The notes beneath the pieces are model-generated. The model ran no database searches, had not been told where the DNA came from, and saw nothing but the letters and a program-made list of their open reading frames with translations. From assembly GCA_032871835.1 (NCBI GenBank), contig CM065301.1, forward strand, positions 33,612,405 through 33,676,404: 64,000 nucleotides of DNA. Direction: 5' to 3'. Source of the stretch: Dipteronia dyeriana (taxonomy: Eukaryota > Streptophyta > Magnoliopsida > Sapindales > Sapindaceae). Both the position numbers and the translations under genes were made by a program. This document shows positions 46,603-58,271 of this stretch, in pieces; position 1 is the first letter of the stretch, and each line of letters opens with the position of its first letter.

Positions 46603-46637
46603 GCTCGAGAACGAGCAAAGGTTTGGTTTGCGGTATT
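46603..46637 (+). other. Polypurine-tract region of W1
   Basis: The palindrome GCTCGAGAACGAGC is followed by 'aaaggtttggtttgcgg' up to the LTR start. Same layout as 1159-1194. Confidence 0.7.
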
Positions 46638-48240
46638 TGATCGTGCCAAAATTGTCATATATTTTAGCCCTTAATTCCATTATCCTTGTCTTGTTTGTGA
46701 GCATTTGTACGTATCTTATGGCTCTTTTGATATGTTTGCAAGCAATTAGGTACATTTTGGAAGGAAGGATGAAAAGCACGAAGATTGGGCGAAAACAAGC
46801 CGAAATTAGAGAAGAAAAGGCTACGGTATGCTGGTCACTACGTAGATCATTACCTGCGTATAACCAACACACAAACCGCACAATGAGCAAGACTGGAGAA
46901 GCAGATCAGGCACCCATTAGGCTAGTTCACGGATCCCAACCTGTGCTTATGCCAAAAACAGAGAAGAAAATTTGAAGCATCAAGCCATTGCATTGTCGAT
47001 GTGCGGGTCCCTACCCACGCACTATCTGCCTATTTTGTACGTCAAGGCTGTCACACCAGCATTTTCATACCTAATTTTGTAACCCTATGTATACATCTTG
47101 TTCCTATTTCGAAGACACACTTACACAAACTCTCAAAACACTCATGTTCTCTCATTTGCATCTCTAATTACTAACCTAGATTTAGCAATCATTCCTCACC
47201 AAATCTATCCATCTAACATCTTTATCTACTCAAAGACACTTGGAGGATTGGAATCAAGCTTCAAGAAATAAGGAGTGTCTCTATATGGGCCTTCTTTATC
47301 TCTTTTTTCTTTATTATTTTATTATATTTATCATGAGTAGCTTGACATCCCATTAAGGGATTGATGTGATACACTTGTGGATGTTGGGTTTTCTAATGAA
47401 CTCTATTATGTTCTATTAAATCTATCAATTATGTTTCATTCATTGTTTTAATTCCTTCCCTTAACTGGTTTGTCTTTAATTGTACACTCATCTCCTTGCT
47501 AATTGATTGAGGGAATTAATTTAGTAGTTGACTAGGTATACATTTATTTGGTCTTCTTAAGCTCATTTGAATGGAAGGGTCAAACAAGAGTACATCCCTC
47601 AAATGAGACCCGGGTTTTATAATCTCGAATTTTACCTAATCTCAAATGGATGACCAATTCTATACATCTAGATTGGTTGCATGTGTGAGGTTAAGCATCA
47701 ACACTATACACCTAGGTTGGTGATTTTATAAAGAGATTAGTCACTTAATTTAATAGATGCGTATTCATGAAAAATCACTTGTGGTGCCCAATACTACACA
47801 TCTCGATTGGATACTCATAAGGGATATAAAACCAATACTATACATCTAGATTGGTTATAATTGATTAATGTGCATTCATTTCATATGAGTTCATACATGC
47901 CATAATTCACTTGTTGGATCCACCAATTCCTTAGTCTTAACCATCATATTTTACCACTCATTTCATATTAACACTAATTGCATGATAGATTAACTAACCT
48001 AATTGTAGTTTGCATCTTAGGTATTAACTTTCAGAAACCAAACCATTGATATTTACTTTGTCATGTAATTTTTTAGTTTAGTAGTATTAGTTAACTAGCT
48101 TTAGCCATTTGATTCCCCTTTCCCTGTGGACGACACCCGACTTGCCATTGCACTAGTTTTATAAACTTTGAGGCTTTGTTGTGGTTCTTTATAAATATTT
48201 TTTGACGTACGATTTTCTAACGATAATAACTTTCACGTCA
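46638..48240 (+). repeat. W1 3' LTR
   Basis: TGATCGTGCC...TTTCACGTCA, 1603 bp, matching the two-part 5' LTR. It has the hairpin at 47001-47022 and the 'ttccctgtggacgac' block near the end that is typical of plant gypsy LTRs of this type. Confidence 0.9.
47001..47022. repeat. GC-rich hairpin in W1 3' LTR
   Basis: GTGCGGGT faces ACCCACGCAC with a two-base bulge and a CCCT loop. Bases 47005-47023 equal 6276-6294 of the Y1 LTR, an element of a different superfamily. Confidence 0.85.
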
Positions 48241-48245
48241 CCTCC

Positions 48246-49194
48246 TTATCATGGTCACTAGTCTTGGGCCTACAATCATCTATGACAACATTAGATGATT
48301 CCATGACACTCCTAGTGTTCAATTAAACACTTTATATACTTTACTTTTAATTGTATAGCCAATAAAAAAACCCTCATCACTCTTGGCATCAAATTTGTAA
48401 AGTTGATCTCGGTTATTAACAATGTAGCATTTGTTTTCAAATGAGTGGAAGTAGCTCACACTTGGCTTCCTCCCCTTCCACAATTCAAAGGAGGTTTACC
48501 TAGTATAAGGCCTTAGAAAAACTCTTTTTCCTATGTAGCAAGCCGTATTGACGGCCTCGGTCCAAAGATTCCTAGGCACATTGTTGCTAAGCAACATCAC
48601 AAGAGCCATCTCTTGAAGGACTCTTTTTTTTTTCTCTCAACAACCGATTTTTTAGAGGAATTCGAGGAGCCAAAAATTTATAGGAAATGACAAAGCTATT
48701 ACAAAAGCTTGCAAAGCAAGCATTTTCAAATTCCTTCCTATGGTCATTTCTAATCCTTTTGATGCTTCTAATGTGAGAGTTTTTCTCATTTTGAATTTTA
48801 GTGCAAAACATTTTAAATTTTTCAAAGTTTCAGATTTTTCTCTAAGAAAATATGTCCATGTCAATCTGGAAAAATCATCAACACATCCAAAAATGTATCT
48901 CTTGCCACCGAGGCTCTCAGTATGCATGGGATCCATAAGGTCAACATATAGGAGCTCTAATGGCTCCATGGTGGTGAGATACCTACCTTTCTTACGCATG
49001 CTTTTGGTTTGTTTCCCTTGTTGACAACGACCACAAACACCATCAATCTTCTTCCCAAGTTCAAGAATCCCACACACAACCTTGAACTTATCTATGATTC
49101 TCAAATCTCAATAGTTCATGTGGCAAAGCCTTTGGTGGCACAACTCAATTTGCTCACTCTTGGACACATTACAAGAGATGACACTAGCTTTAAG
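48246..49194 (-). pseudogene. pol: V pol: integrase with zinc finger, decayed
   Basis: The minus strand reads the pre-integrase zinc finger ('CHQRLCHMNY' with two His, 'CGRCQQGKQTK' with two Cys), then the core with 'YVDLMDPM' (first Asp) and 'YIFGCVDDFSRLTWTYFL'. In a second frame comes 'RNDHRKEFENA' (second Asp) and in a third 'VVERKKKES' (Glu). The C-terminal part reads 'AVNTACYI', 'YKFDAKSDEG', 'GYTIKSKVYKVFN'. Frame changes near 48790 and 48650. It is SIRE/Maximus-like. The zinc-finger side is interrupted at 49194 by a solo LTR, the C-terminal side at 48246 by W1. Confidence 0.88.
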
Positions 49195-49199
49195 ACAAT

Positions 49200-51498
49200 T
49201 GTAGGTAAAAATCGGTTCAAAATGCGGCGAAAGCATAAAATTAGGGTTTGAGTATATTTTAAAATTTTTCCCTTTAAAAGAAAGAACCTTAACCCTAGAT
49301 TAATTGACGTATATTAAAAGTATCGTACCTTTTTTCTTGTGACGATTGAAGTTGCGCCAAATTGAATCCTTAAGATCTTACAATCCAATCACGAACGTGA
49401 ATCACTGAAGAGTATGAGCTCTCTTTCTTTGAATTGTATACCTGAGGATGGAAACAAACCAAAACTTTTTTCATTTGTTAGTCACAATAATCCTCCAAGA
49501 GAAAACCAAAGAACGTTTGGTTACTTGTGAATTATCAATCTATTTGATTGAAACTCACGTGAACCCAATTAGATTTTTGTATACAAAACCCTTTTGATGC
49601 AAAGGATACTAGTGTACTATCGAAAACAAAAACATTCCCCTTTTCCCTTTTCCCTTCTCCTTGGCCAAATTCTACACACAATTGTTGGAAGATGTTATGT
49701 TTTAACTATATAAGCAAAATAAAGAAAAAACTTTTATCCAGTCACCTCCTTGGCCAAATTCTAGGGTATACAATTATTAGCTTGGCCGAATTCCTCTATA
49801 GGAATATATATAGGTGAACAAATCCTCTCCTTAGGAGAATTTACTTGGTAGACAAGAATCCTACCTCTAAGAGGATTTACTTGTTGACCATGAATCCTTT
49901 TCAAAGAAGAATTCTTTTTCACACCAAGTCTCCTAAATCCAACTCAATAGTGTATTTATTCAATAATCAATTATTGAATATAAATTATATTGTGACTATA
50001 TCAAAACTTTCTAATTTGACCGATTGTCAATTTAGAGTTTTAATAGAAATCAAATACATCCTAATTTGAGTTGATAAATAAATTCCTTTTATTTATCTAC
50101 TTATCAGATATAGTATTTGGTACTTATCATATTACCAACAATAATATGATTCTTGGAGACCTTTTCCAACTAGGAAAAAGATTTTGACTTTTAATTAAAT
50201 AATTAATTAATTAATTTCCATTTAATTAAATAAAAAAAATATATAAGGCTATTATGTAGGCCCTTGTCACCCAAGCTATATAAATATGGGCAAAATATTG
50301 TTTTTTCAATTTATTAGATCCATTGGACTTTAATAAAAGGTACACATGTGAACTAGACTCATTCTTACTAAAAGAAACAAGTCCACATGCTTACAACAAT
50401 TCTAAATGGACCCATAAGTTGGTTCGGTAGAATATATCAAGTGATCCATGCAAGTTCATGTGAATTGGGGATCTTGGCGGGCTATCTAAATTTAAGCTCC
50501 AATAGACATAACCCAATCACAATTAACAAATGATTCACTTAGGTCCGATCTATTAATTTTTGTTCATTCCACTAAAGAACTAAAATTGAACTCTTAAATA
50601 AAGATAGAATAAGTTAATATTTCTCATTCATACCTTAGACAATCTTAATGGAGATAGTGTATCCTCGTGAAGAATACCAGTAATCATCAAAAGCTTATAG
50701 ACCGCCTATAGCTCTCCTAGTTACCAAATTAACTCATATGACCACATTTTGAATTTGGATATTTTGACTTGTCCAGAAGCCATATTTCAATAGACACTAT
50801 TGAAAACTTAACGTTAAGATTTAATATCCAATACCTCAAAATATCCATATGATCATATTCTACTCACATTTAATAAATAGAACCACGATGTCTATATATA
50901 AAAATGAAGTCCTCTATCGACTAACAAATGATTAGCACCAAACTATCAAGGATAGACTATGCTATATAATCATGCTCATTGATAGCTCAAATGATAACAC
51001 TTGTAACCATAAGTCCATCATTTATCTTAGGATTGAGATAGACTCTCTGATTGTCTTCAATTGAAAACTTTTATCCATTGACGATTCTGGATAAAGTATC
51101 TCACTGTGATCCTATTCAATACACCTAGTGCACTAGATTCCTTTGCCAAAAGAAACCACACTTTGATGATTTTAGGCTCATCATCACACATTTGATTCTA
51201 CTCAAATGCTAGCAAAAGAATCTACAACTTTAACAAGGTAAAGATGCCCAACCTTTATCTTAAGTTGTGAACACTGTTCAAGACAAACTAAAGAATTATG
51301 TGTACCTCATACATATCTAGATGTTTGAAAAATTCTTTTTTTCTCATAGTCTTTTGACCTTATGATTATTTACTTTTGACAATTATAATAATTAAACTAT
51401 AAATGGTATAAGATTTGCTAAACTAGAAATCACTTTATTAATATGAAAAGATTGTCAAATACATTATTACACTCTTGTTATCTAGAGTAATCCTAGCA
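49200..51498 (-). repeat. Solo LTR of the C family in V
   Basis: The plus strand TGTAGGTAAAAATC...GTAATCCTAGCA is collinear with the C2 and C3 LTRs. Exact target duplication ACAAT lies at 49195-49199 and 51499-51503. There is no internal sequence, so it arose by LTR-LTR recombination. Confidence 0.93.
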
Positions 51499-51503
51499 AC
51501 AAT

Positions 51504-52083
51504 AACAATTATCACTAGATATCTTTCCTTTTAACAAGGTTTGTTCGTTAGATTTCAAAATGGAGCATTCATTTCTATTACACAAGATCGACAATCCATC
51601 AACACTGAGAGAGAAATGCTTATAAGATTAGCTTGTAAGCCATCAACAAATAAAGCAATTGATAAGAAGGGTAAACTGGGAATGGAAATGATTCCTTTCC
51701 CTATTACTTTCTTTTTAGATCCTTCACCAATGGTGACAAATCTACCATCCTCCATGAAAAAAAATTCAAAGAAACTCTTATTTTGGGTCATTTGCCTAGA
51801 GCAACCACTATCCAAATACCAAGAATTAGAAGTATTGGCATTCAAGGCTATTTGAGCCACATGACAAACATATTCATTACTTTTAATTAAACTAGTTGAG
51901 GAATTTTCTTACCTAGTGATCATAAAATCATTTGCTCTAAATTTCCTACACATTTTAACAAGCTTGAAGCAATTTGGTCCAATATGACCATCAACACCAC
52001 AAAAGTGACATGTAGGAATGAAGTAAGAGGTCATACCAATCCTTTGTGATCACAAAAGTTTTTTCCCATATCTTCGAGCTTGC
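51504..52083 (-). pseudogene. pol: V gag-pol: second zinc knuckle and protease
   Basis: An intact CCHC knuckle CHFCGVDGHIGPNC (51969-52010, minus strand) is followed after about 45 codons by the protease with the active site 'WYLDSGCSRQMT' (Asp near 51811). 'FVTIGEGSKKKVIGKGII', an 'FVDGLQANLISISL' flap-like part and the entry to the pre-integrase region come next. The open frame covers 51860-51555. One of the least damaged coding pieces in the window. Confidence 0.85.
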
Positions 52084-52088
52084 CTTTG

Positions 52089-54033
52089 TGATCAGACAAA
52101 AATTGTCATATATTTTAGCCCTCGTTTCCATTACCTTTTTCTTGTTTTTAAGTGTTTTCACTTGTCTTATGGCACGTTTGATATGTTTGTAGGCAATTAG
52201 GTACATGTTGGACGAAAGGATGTAAAGCACAAAGATTGGGCAAAAATAGGTTGGAATCACTAAAGAAGAGCTTCAATGTGTAGGTCACTGCATGGGTCCC
52301 AACTCGAGTACAGCTTGTGCATTTGTCTACGTATTTGCCAAAACCCGAGAGATGGAAATCAGCAATCACTTCTATGCACGGGGTCACAACCCGCACAAAC
52401 ATCAAGACCCAAAAGTAAATAAAAGGCAATCTAGACATAGAGCGGGTTACAAAACGAGTCAAAAAAAGCAAAGGTTATATTCCCTACCGATGGTGTTTAA
52501 GCTTAAAGTAAGTTTAGGAGGCAAAAGTAGCAAAGAGTGAGATTTGAAGGCAAAAGAAGCTAAAATTGTAAAAAGATCATGAAAGTCATCCAACTTTGTA
52601 AGGTCATATCTCCCACCTCAGATGAAACCAGATTTTGAATCATATATATTCGAAAAGCCTCAGAAGTCCAGTTTCCAACGGTTTTTAAGGATTGTAATTT
52701 CTAGTCTTCTAGAGGAAGTTATGCCTACTTTACTATCTGCCGTGCAGAACTGCACTGGTCCTTCGCATTTGCCCGTGCATCGAGAGTTGTGAATCAGAGG
52801 GGATCAGCTCTTGGGATGAAAATCTACCATTTTTAGAGGGACAAAAGTGTACTTTCATGCCCAGGTCATGAACTAGCCTCCCAAGTCTATAAATACATCA
52901 TTTTCTTATTGCAAACTCTCCATTTTTCGTCCAAGAATCTTTCCATCATTTCTTACACCTATCCTCTCCTACACTTTCTCACATCACTAATTACTAACCT
53001 AGGTTTAGGAATCATTTCCCACCAAATCTAACCATCCTCCATCCTTATCTACTCAAGGACACTTGAAGATTGGATCAAAGATTCAAGAAAAGAGGAGTTT
53101 CTCTATATGAGTCTTCTCTATCTCTTTTCTCTTTGTCATTTTACTTTAATTGTCATTAGTAGCTAAACCCCTTTGTGGGAGTTGATGTAATAATTCATGG
53201 ATTGTGGGATTTCCACCATATTCTTAGTATTTGATGAACAATTAGGTAGATATGCCATCTCTTGATTCGTGTTGATTATCAATTAATTTTGAGTTTTAAA
53301 TTGGAATATAGATCTTCTTAGTTTGGGTAGAAATGCCCTCTATCAAGCCAAGTTAGATACTCACTTTTAGGTGATTAAAACTAGCTAAATTGAATGGAAT
53401 GGATGTGTGGTGAATATGCCCTTCCTATGCATCTAGGCTTCAATAGAAGGGGGTGATTTGTGAATATGTCCTTCCAAGCCATTCCGAACCATTAGAATCT
53501 GTCTAGGCTTAAAGAGTGATTCTCTCAAAAACCAACCAAGTAGTTACGTAGAAGAGAATTTATGTGATAAGAGTCTCTATCTTTCCAAAGTCGACCAAGT
53601 AGTCATGAGTGAGAGTTGTTAACTCTATGTCACCCTTAAAGATAGATTAGCCCTTAATAATCGAATCAGTTCTTAAAGAATGGATTGCCCACTATTTGTG
53701 TATGAATTGCATCGACTCGCGGATTCACATCACATACCACATCTCACCATTTGCATTCTAATTAACACTAATTGCATGTTAGATTAATTAACATAATTGG
53801 AGTTTGCATTTTAGTTAATTAACCTTTCAAAACCCTAACCAATTGTCTTTACCTTTACATGCTTAGTTTTAGTTTAATATTAGTTAACTAGTTTTAGTCA
53901 TTCGATTCCCCTTCCCTGTGGACGATATCCTTACCGGTCATTATACATGTTTTCACATTTTTAGGACATAGCTAAGGACTTTATAAATTTTTGTTTGAAA
54001 AGCATTTTATAATGACTAAAAATGGCTCGGTCA
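52089..54033 (+). repeat. W2: solo LTR of a W-related gypsy element in V
   Basis: It starts TGATCAGACAAAAATTG, like the W1 LTR over its first 150 bp, and ends GCTCGGTCA. Exact target duplication CTTTG lies at 52084-52088 and 54034-54038. The middle differs from W1 and contains GC-rich words around 52285-52400 and 52737-52800, a TATA-like 'tctataaataca' near 52890 and the 'cccttccctgtggacga' block. Confidence 0.9.
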
Positions 54034-54038
54034 CTTTG

Positions 54039-54144
54039 GTGTTGGTTTGGTTCTCTCTTCCTTTGTTGTTGAGTTGGAGAAGGTTGCTTCCTTTGTTGAA
54101 ATTTCATGGATTACTTCATGGCTTGGTGGTATTTGGGTTAAGGA
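54039..54144 (-). pseudogene. gag: V gag fragment
   Basis: About 105 bp of Asn/Gln/Thr-rich coding-like sequence on the minus strand is continuous with 52083 once W2 is removed. It lies upstream of the second knuckle. It is cut at 54144 by X4. Confidence 0.5.
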
Positions 54145-54857
54145 TGTTAGGTTTTAGGTTTGTGTTGGCATTAATTCCATATTAAAACTATATTTTACTT
54201 GTATTGGTTTAGTTGTCTTTAGTTGATGATGATTCATGCTTCAAAGAAGACATGACAATTATTCAAGCAAGTTCAAGGCTTCAAAGAGAAAAATGCTTCT
54301 TTATTATACAAAAGGTATATCAAGACCTATTTTCTCTAACAATGCTTAGGCACACACACATTGCATCCATATATATCCCTGCATCGTTGTGATAATTTAT
54401 TATAACACATTCACACACTTGAAATTGAATGCACATGCATTGGTGTAGAATTGACAAGTTGTAAAAAATGCATGTTTGTGGACTATGTCCAAATGACAAG
54501 CATTCTAGTGTGAAATGTGTTTGTATGTTTGTATAGCATGGATCTTGAACATGATTTCAGTCTTAAATTTTTCATGATTGAGTTATGGACATTTCGGTTA
54601 CTCATACATTTGATTTCAAGTTCTAAGTCAAAAGTTATGAAACTTTCCAGTCATACTGTATGCATTGTTTTTATCTACGTGTATCGAGTCGAATTTTTAT
54701 TTTCTGGGTTGAGTTTCATAGTCATTCATGTTTATGAGAGATTCCAGGTTCATAATCCACAAACGAATTCAAATTTGGAGTTCAGAAGCAGAAGAACGTG
54801 GGAGAAGCGCAAGGGAAAGTTGCAATGGTCAAAAGGCCATTTTAGGGCACCTACTCT

Positions 54858-54920
54858 AGATGGCGCGTGACCATCTCGGGCTGGACACCCTTCTGCCCCC
54901 TAGATGGTCACGCGCCATCT
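54858..54920. repeat. Perfect 19-bp inverted repeat in X4
   Basis: AGATGGCGCGTGACCATCT (54858-54876) is the exact reverse complement of 54902-54920. Each arm also folds on itself (AGATGG/CCATCT). It lies about 50 bp upstream of TATAAA. Confidence 0.9.
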
Positions 54921-54967
54921 CAGGGGGGTCCTTTTGATCTTTTCACACATCTTTCTTCCCTCTCTTT

Positions 54968-54973
54968 TATAAA
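54968..54973 (+). promoter_or_regulatory. TATA box of X4
   Basis: TATAAA in 'ctcttttataaactatttcc', matching the X1 LTR boxes. Confidence 0.65.
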
Positions 54974-55909
54974 CTATTTCCCTCTCACATTTCATTCTAA
55001 GAAGAGATTTAAAAAGTAAGTGCAGAATTTTTTCTCAACATTTTCTCACCTTCCAAACACTCTATCTTCTTCATTTGATCTCTGATTTGAGTGATCCAAA
55101 GTTGTGAGTGTTCATCTATCATTCTTCTATCTTTTCTAAGAAGGTTTGAGGAGTTTTTTGTTGCTGTTTTTGGAGGTTATTCTCACAAAAATGGGACTGC
55201 AATATTTTTACTAAGGTATTGATTTTCTTCTTAAGTTTTATTTCAAAACTTGATCAATTGCCTTGGGTTATCTTCTTCAATGAATGTATGTATATTGTGA
55301 TTAGTTTAATTTTAGTTTTGAACTCTTTTGAAGGTAGATCAATTTTACTTGAAATCTCACATGTTGAGTTAGGTTTTGATTTTACCTATGTTTTCACATG
55401 ATTGAGATTGTATTGTGCTAGCTTTGCATATAGGACTATTTTATGATCTTTGATAGATTGATTTTTATGGAAAATAGTTTATACATCTGTTAGGGTTATA
55501 TCAATCAAATTTCATGATATAACACATGTGTTTGTATTCTTAGAGCTATTCATAGATTTGAATGAATTCTATGAATATAACATGCTTTAGGATTTAAGCC
55601 AGAAATCTAAATGACTTTGTCTGATTTTAAGCGTGTTTTTTGTGTTTGTAACTAAAACTTTGAATTTGAGCTAAGTGAACGTATCTTGTGATTCAAGTTT
55701 TAGATTCATGAATGTATCTAGATTCTAAATGATTTTGAATATTTCTTACATGATCTATATTTGTCATTCATGCATTTTGATTATACTCTATTTGATTATG
55801 TATATTCATGAGTAAGTCTAGTTTCCATAGAATTTGTTGATCATCATTTTCTCTGTTGCGTACTTGTTTGCATTTTGCAACCATGATTACCTAGTTGCCT
55901 TGTGAAGAG

Positions 55910-56205
55910 GTTGAAAGTCTCATTCTTTTGAGTGATTCTTTGGTTGAGCATTGGAAGTCACATTCCTTAGAGTGATTCTTTGGTTTGTGCATTGGAAGTC
56001 ACATGTCTTAGAGTGATTCTTTGACTTGTGCAATGGAAGTCTCATTTAGAGAGTGAATCTTCAAGTTGAGATTCAGATGTCTCATTTGGTGAGTGAATCT
56101 TTAAGTTGAGCATTGGAAGTCTCATTTGGAGAGTGAATCTTCAAGTTGAGCATTGGAAGTCACATTTTGGAGAGTGAATCTTAGATTTGTGCAAGGAGGC
56201 ATCAC
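55910..56205 (+). repeat. Short tandem-repeat array in X4, changed unit
   Basis: About seven units of roughly 40-46 bases contain 'tggaagtc(a/t)cat' and 'gagtgaatctt' or 'gagtgattctt'. Same place as the AAGTCTTG arrays of X1 and X2 but with a different consensus, so the arrays appear to turn over quickly. Confidence 0.8.
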
Positions 56206-56505
56206 TTTCTTTATGTAGGATAGGAGGGTAGATTTCTAGTTGAAGAGGTCACTTGAGAGATTGTACTCTTTTATCTACTAGTGGATTGTGTTTGCCGGTG
56301 GTTGTTGAATCAACCCGTGGATGTTTCCTCTTACGAGATTTTCCAGGTAAAAATCTTGTGTCAAATTCTCTCTATCACTATCTCTCATATATGTATGTGT
56401 AATTGATATATTATGTATAGTCATATTTGTGGTTGACTTCCTTATTATATATTGTTTATGTATGTTAGAGTCAAATGAGATTGTATCACATAATGATTGT
56501 TAACT

Positions 56506-58115
56506 ACAATGTTTTCAATTAATCAAGCACTCCATTATCTAACTTGAAACAAATATTATGGTGTGTATAATATTAATCTAGTGAATAGATTTTAAACAAA
56601 TTTACCCATATTTTGTTAAAGGTCAAGTTGACAAAAATGCCCCTAGCTAGTTACAACAAAATCACAAGTGTAAAGATTGCGGAAATATTAAAGACACTTG
56701 AGATATACGTGGAAACCCTCCAAATGGGAAAAACCACGGGCTGATGAGTGCGCCACACTAGAACCTCGAATCCACTAATGGCAAAAGAATTACAACCTAA
56801 TCCCAGTTTAAATCCACCACCACTACCTAATCCCGGTATAAGTGAACCTAGTCCATCTTGCTTACCATTTAAGCTACCTTCCCCAGGAAGCAACACAAGT
56901 CTTACTTCTCAATGAAGAGATAAAATGTCCTATGTGAATATATGATGATATTCAAAGAACAAATAAGGCTAGGAAACCCTATATGCTTATCTAGGATATT
57001 GAGATGATAATTAATGCAATCCTAGATTTCATGAGCTAAATGACATGTTAAAAAAGCTTAGCTAAACATAGATCAAACAATCATATGAAGCTGTCACAAT
57101 ACAACACTCAATCATGTCATCACAACAATCTCTAATTTGTATCTAGAATATGTTCTAAGGGCATACAAATAATTAAAGAGATGGCTTAGAAAGCAAAATA
57201 CTTAACATGTAAGAAGATAGTGAATAACTTACCAAACAAGATGTGAAAAACCAAACCTATCCACAGATGCACTCTAAATGACTTTAGATGATGCAAGATG
57301 AAGTTTTTATGCACATGGGAATGCTTTGAGTGTTTAAAGATGAGTTCTTGGAAGAGTTTTTCCTTTGAAATGTGTTCTAAGGAAAAGATATGATGTTCTG
57401 AACTCTTGCACGACCTTAAAGCAAAGAGTTATATATATATATATGAGATCCAAACAAAGTGAGGTCATTTTGGAAAAAAATGTTCCAGCTTCCTTTATGT
57501 GCGCTGGTGACGTGCGCTGGTCGAGTTGCGCACCACCAGCGCACAACCTAATTTTTCAATAGGCGCAGCCCAGTGGCGCAACACATGCGACAATCAACTG
57601 GAATGTTACGCTGGTGAGGCTGCGCTAGTCGAGTAGCTCACCACCAGCGCACTGCCCACTTTTTCAACTTTGCACGGGTGCAATGGCACAGCTCAGTGGG
57701 ACATGACAAGGGGCGTTTCACTGGAATGTTACGCTGGTGAGGTGCGCTGGTCGAGTAGCGCATCACCAGCGCACAACCTAAATTTTCAACACTCAAACAC
57801 ACATTTTCAACAAGTCAATGCATCCTATACTAATGCCTAACATGACATGAAAATTTTACTACAAGATGCAAATATATCAATCAAGAGTCATTTAAACCAA
57901 AATACACACAAGTATAAACATTCAACATATATGAATAAGAATTATGCATGAATTTGTGAGTGTGTGCAACTATCTCTTCAAAGCAAGTAAGCACAAGAAT
58001 TTTACCTTTGGTGCTTATCCTCTTGAGGTCTTGAGAGCCAAAGCTACCCTTACATACTACCCCAAAAATGTGATTTGTTCACGAAATAAGCCAATCAATA
58101 AATGAGGACTTTACA
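56506..58115 (-). repeat. Y3: divergent Y-type LTR inserted in X4
   Basis: The right end TGAGGACTTTACA and the block 'tacgtggaaaccctccaaa', 'aaaccacgggctgatgagtgcgccacac' (56709-56758) match Y1 and Y2. TAACT flanks it on both sides (56501-56505, 58116-58120). The left end lacks the usual TG, so it is mutated or slightly misplaced. No internal region, so it is treated as a solo LTR. Confidence 0.75.
57499..57775. repeat. Triplicated GC-rich palindromes in Y3
   Basis: GTGCGCTGGTG (57499-57509, with a second copy at 57512) faces CACCAGCGCAC (57534-57544). The arrangement recurs at about 57606-57650 and 57728-57775, separated by 'cctaatttttcaa'-type spacers. The words differ from those in Y1 and Y2, but the position in the LTR is the same. 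Confidence 0.85.
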
Positions 58116-58271
58116 TAACTGATTGTGTTTGTGTGATTAATAAAATTGTGATACAAGCTATCTAAAGGGACAAACTTAAGTTTGTTTCAAGGGATTGAAA
58201 AAGGTTTACTAACCTATTCACCCCCTTTAGGTTAGCTTACGGCAAATTAACCATGTTAGTATTTTCATTTG

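Larger units (their letters stand above)
31806..48240 (+). mobile_element. W1: W-type LTR element without pol, inserted in V and split by C2
   Basis: Target duplication CCTCC lies at 31801-31805 and 48241-48245. The 5' LTR is in two pieces (31806-32005 and 41351-42754) because C2 sits in it; the pieces add up to 1604 bp against 1603 bp for the 3' LTR (46638-48240). The primer site resembles the complement of tRNA-Asp, as in Tat and Athila gypsy elements. The 3.9-kb internal part has one broken coiled-coil and zinc-knuckle ORF and no pol, so it is probably non-autonomous. Confidence 0.9.
54145..58267 (+). repeat. X4: X-family LTR, split by Y3
   Basis: It starts TGTTAGGTTTTAGG and ends TAGTATTTTCA, with the X layout: hairpins (54858-54920), TATAAA (54968-54973), repeat array (about 55910-56205) and 'aacctattcacccc' near the end. 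Once Y3 is removed the LTR is about 2.5 kb, as in X1. Flanks (AAGGA and TTTGT) do not match, so it is not a clean solo LTR. It may be the 5' LTR of an element lost when C3 arrived 4 bp downstream. Confidence 0.85.

Noticed and set aside
54145..58267. X4 as a clean solo LTR
   Set aside because: No matching 5-bp duplication flanks it, and C3 starts only four bases after its end.
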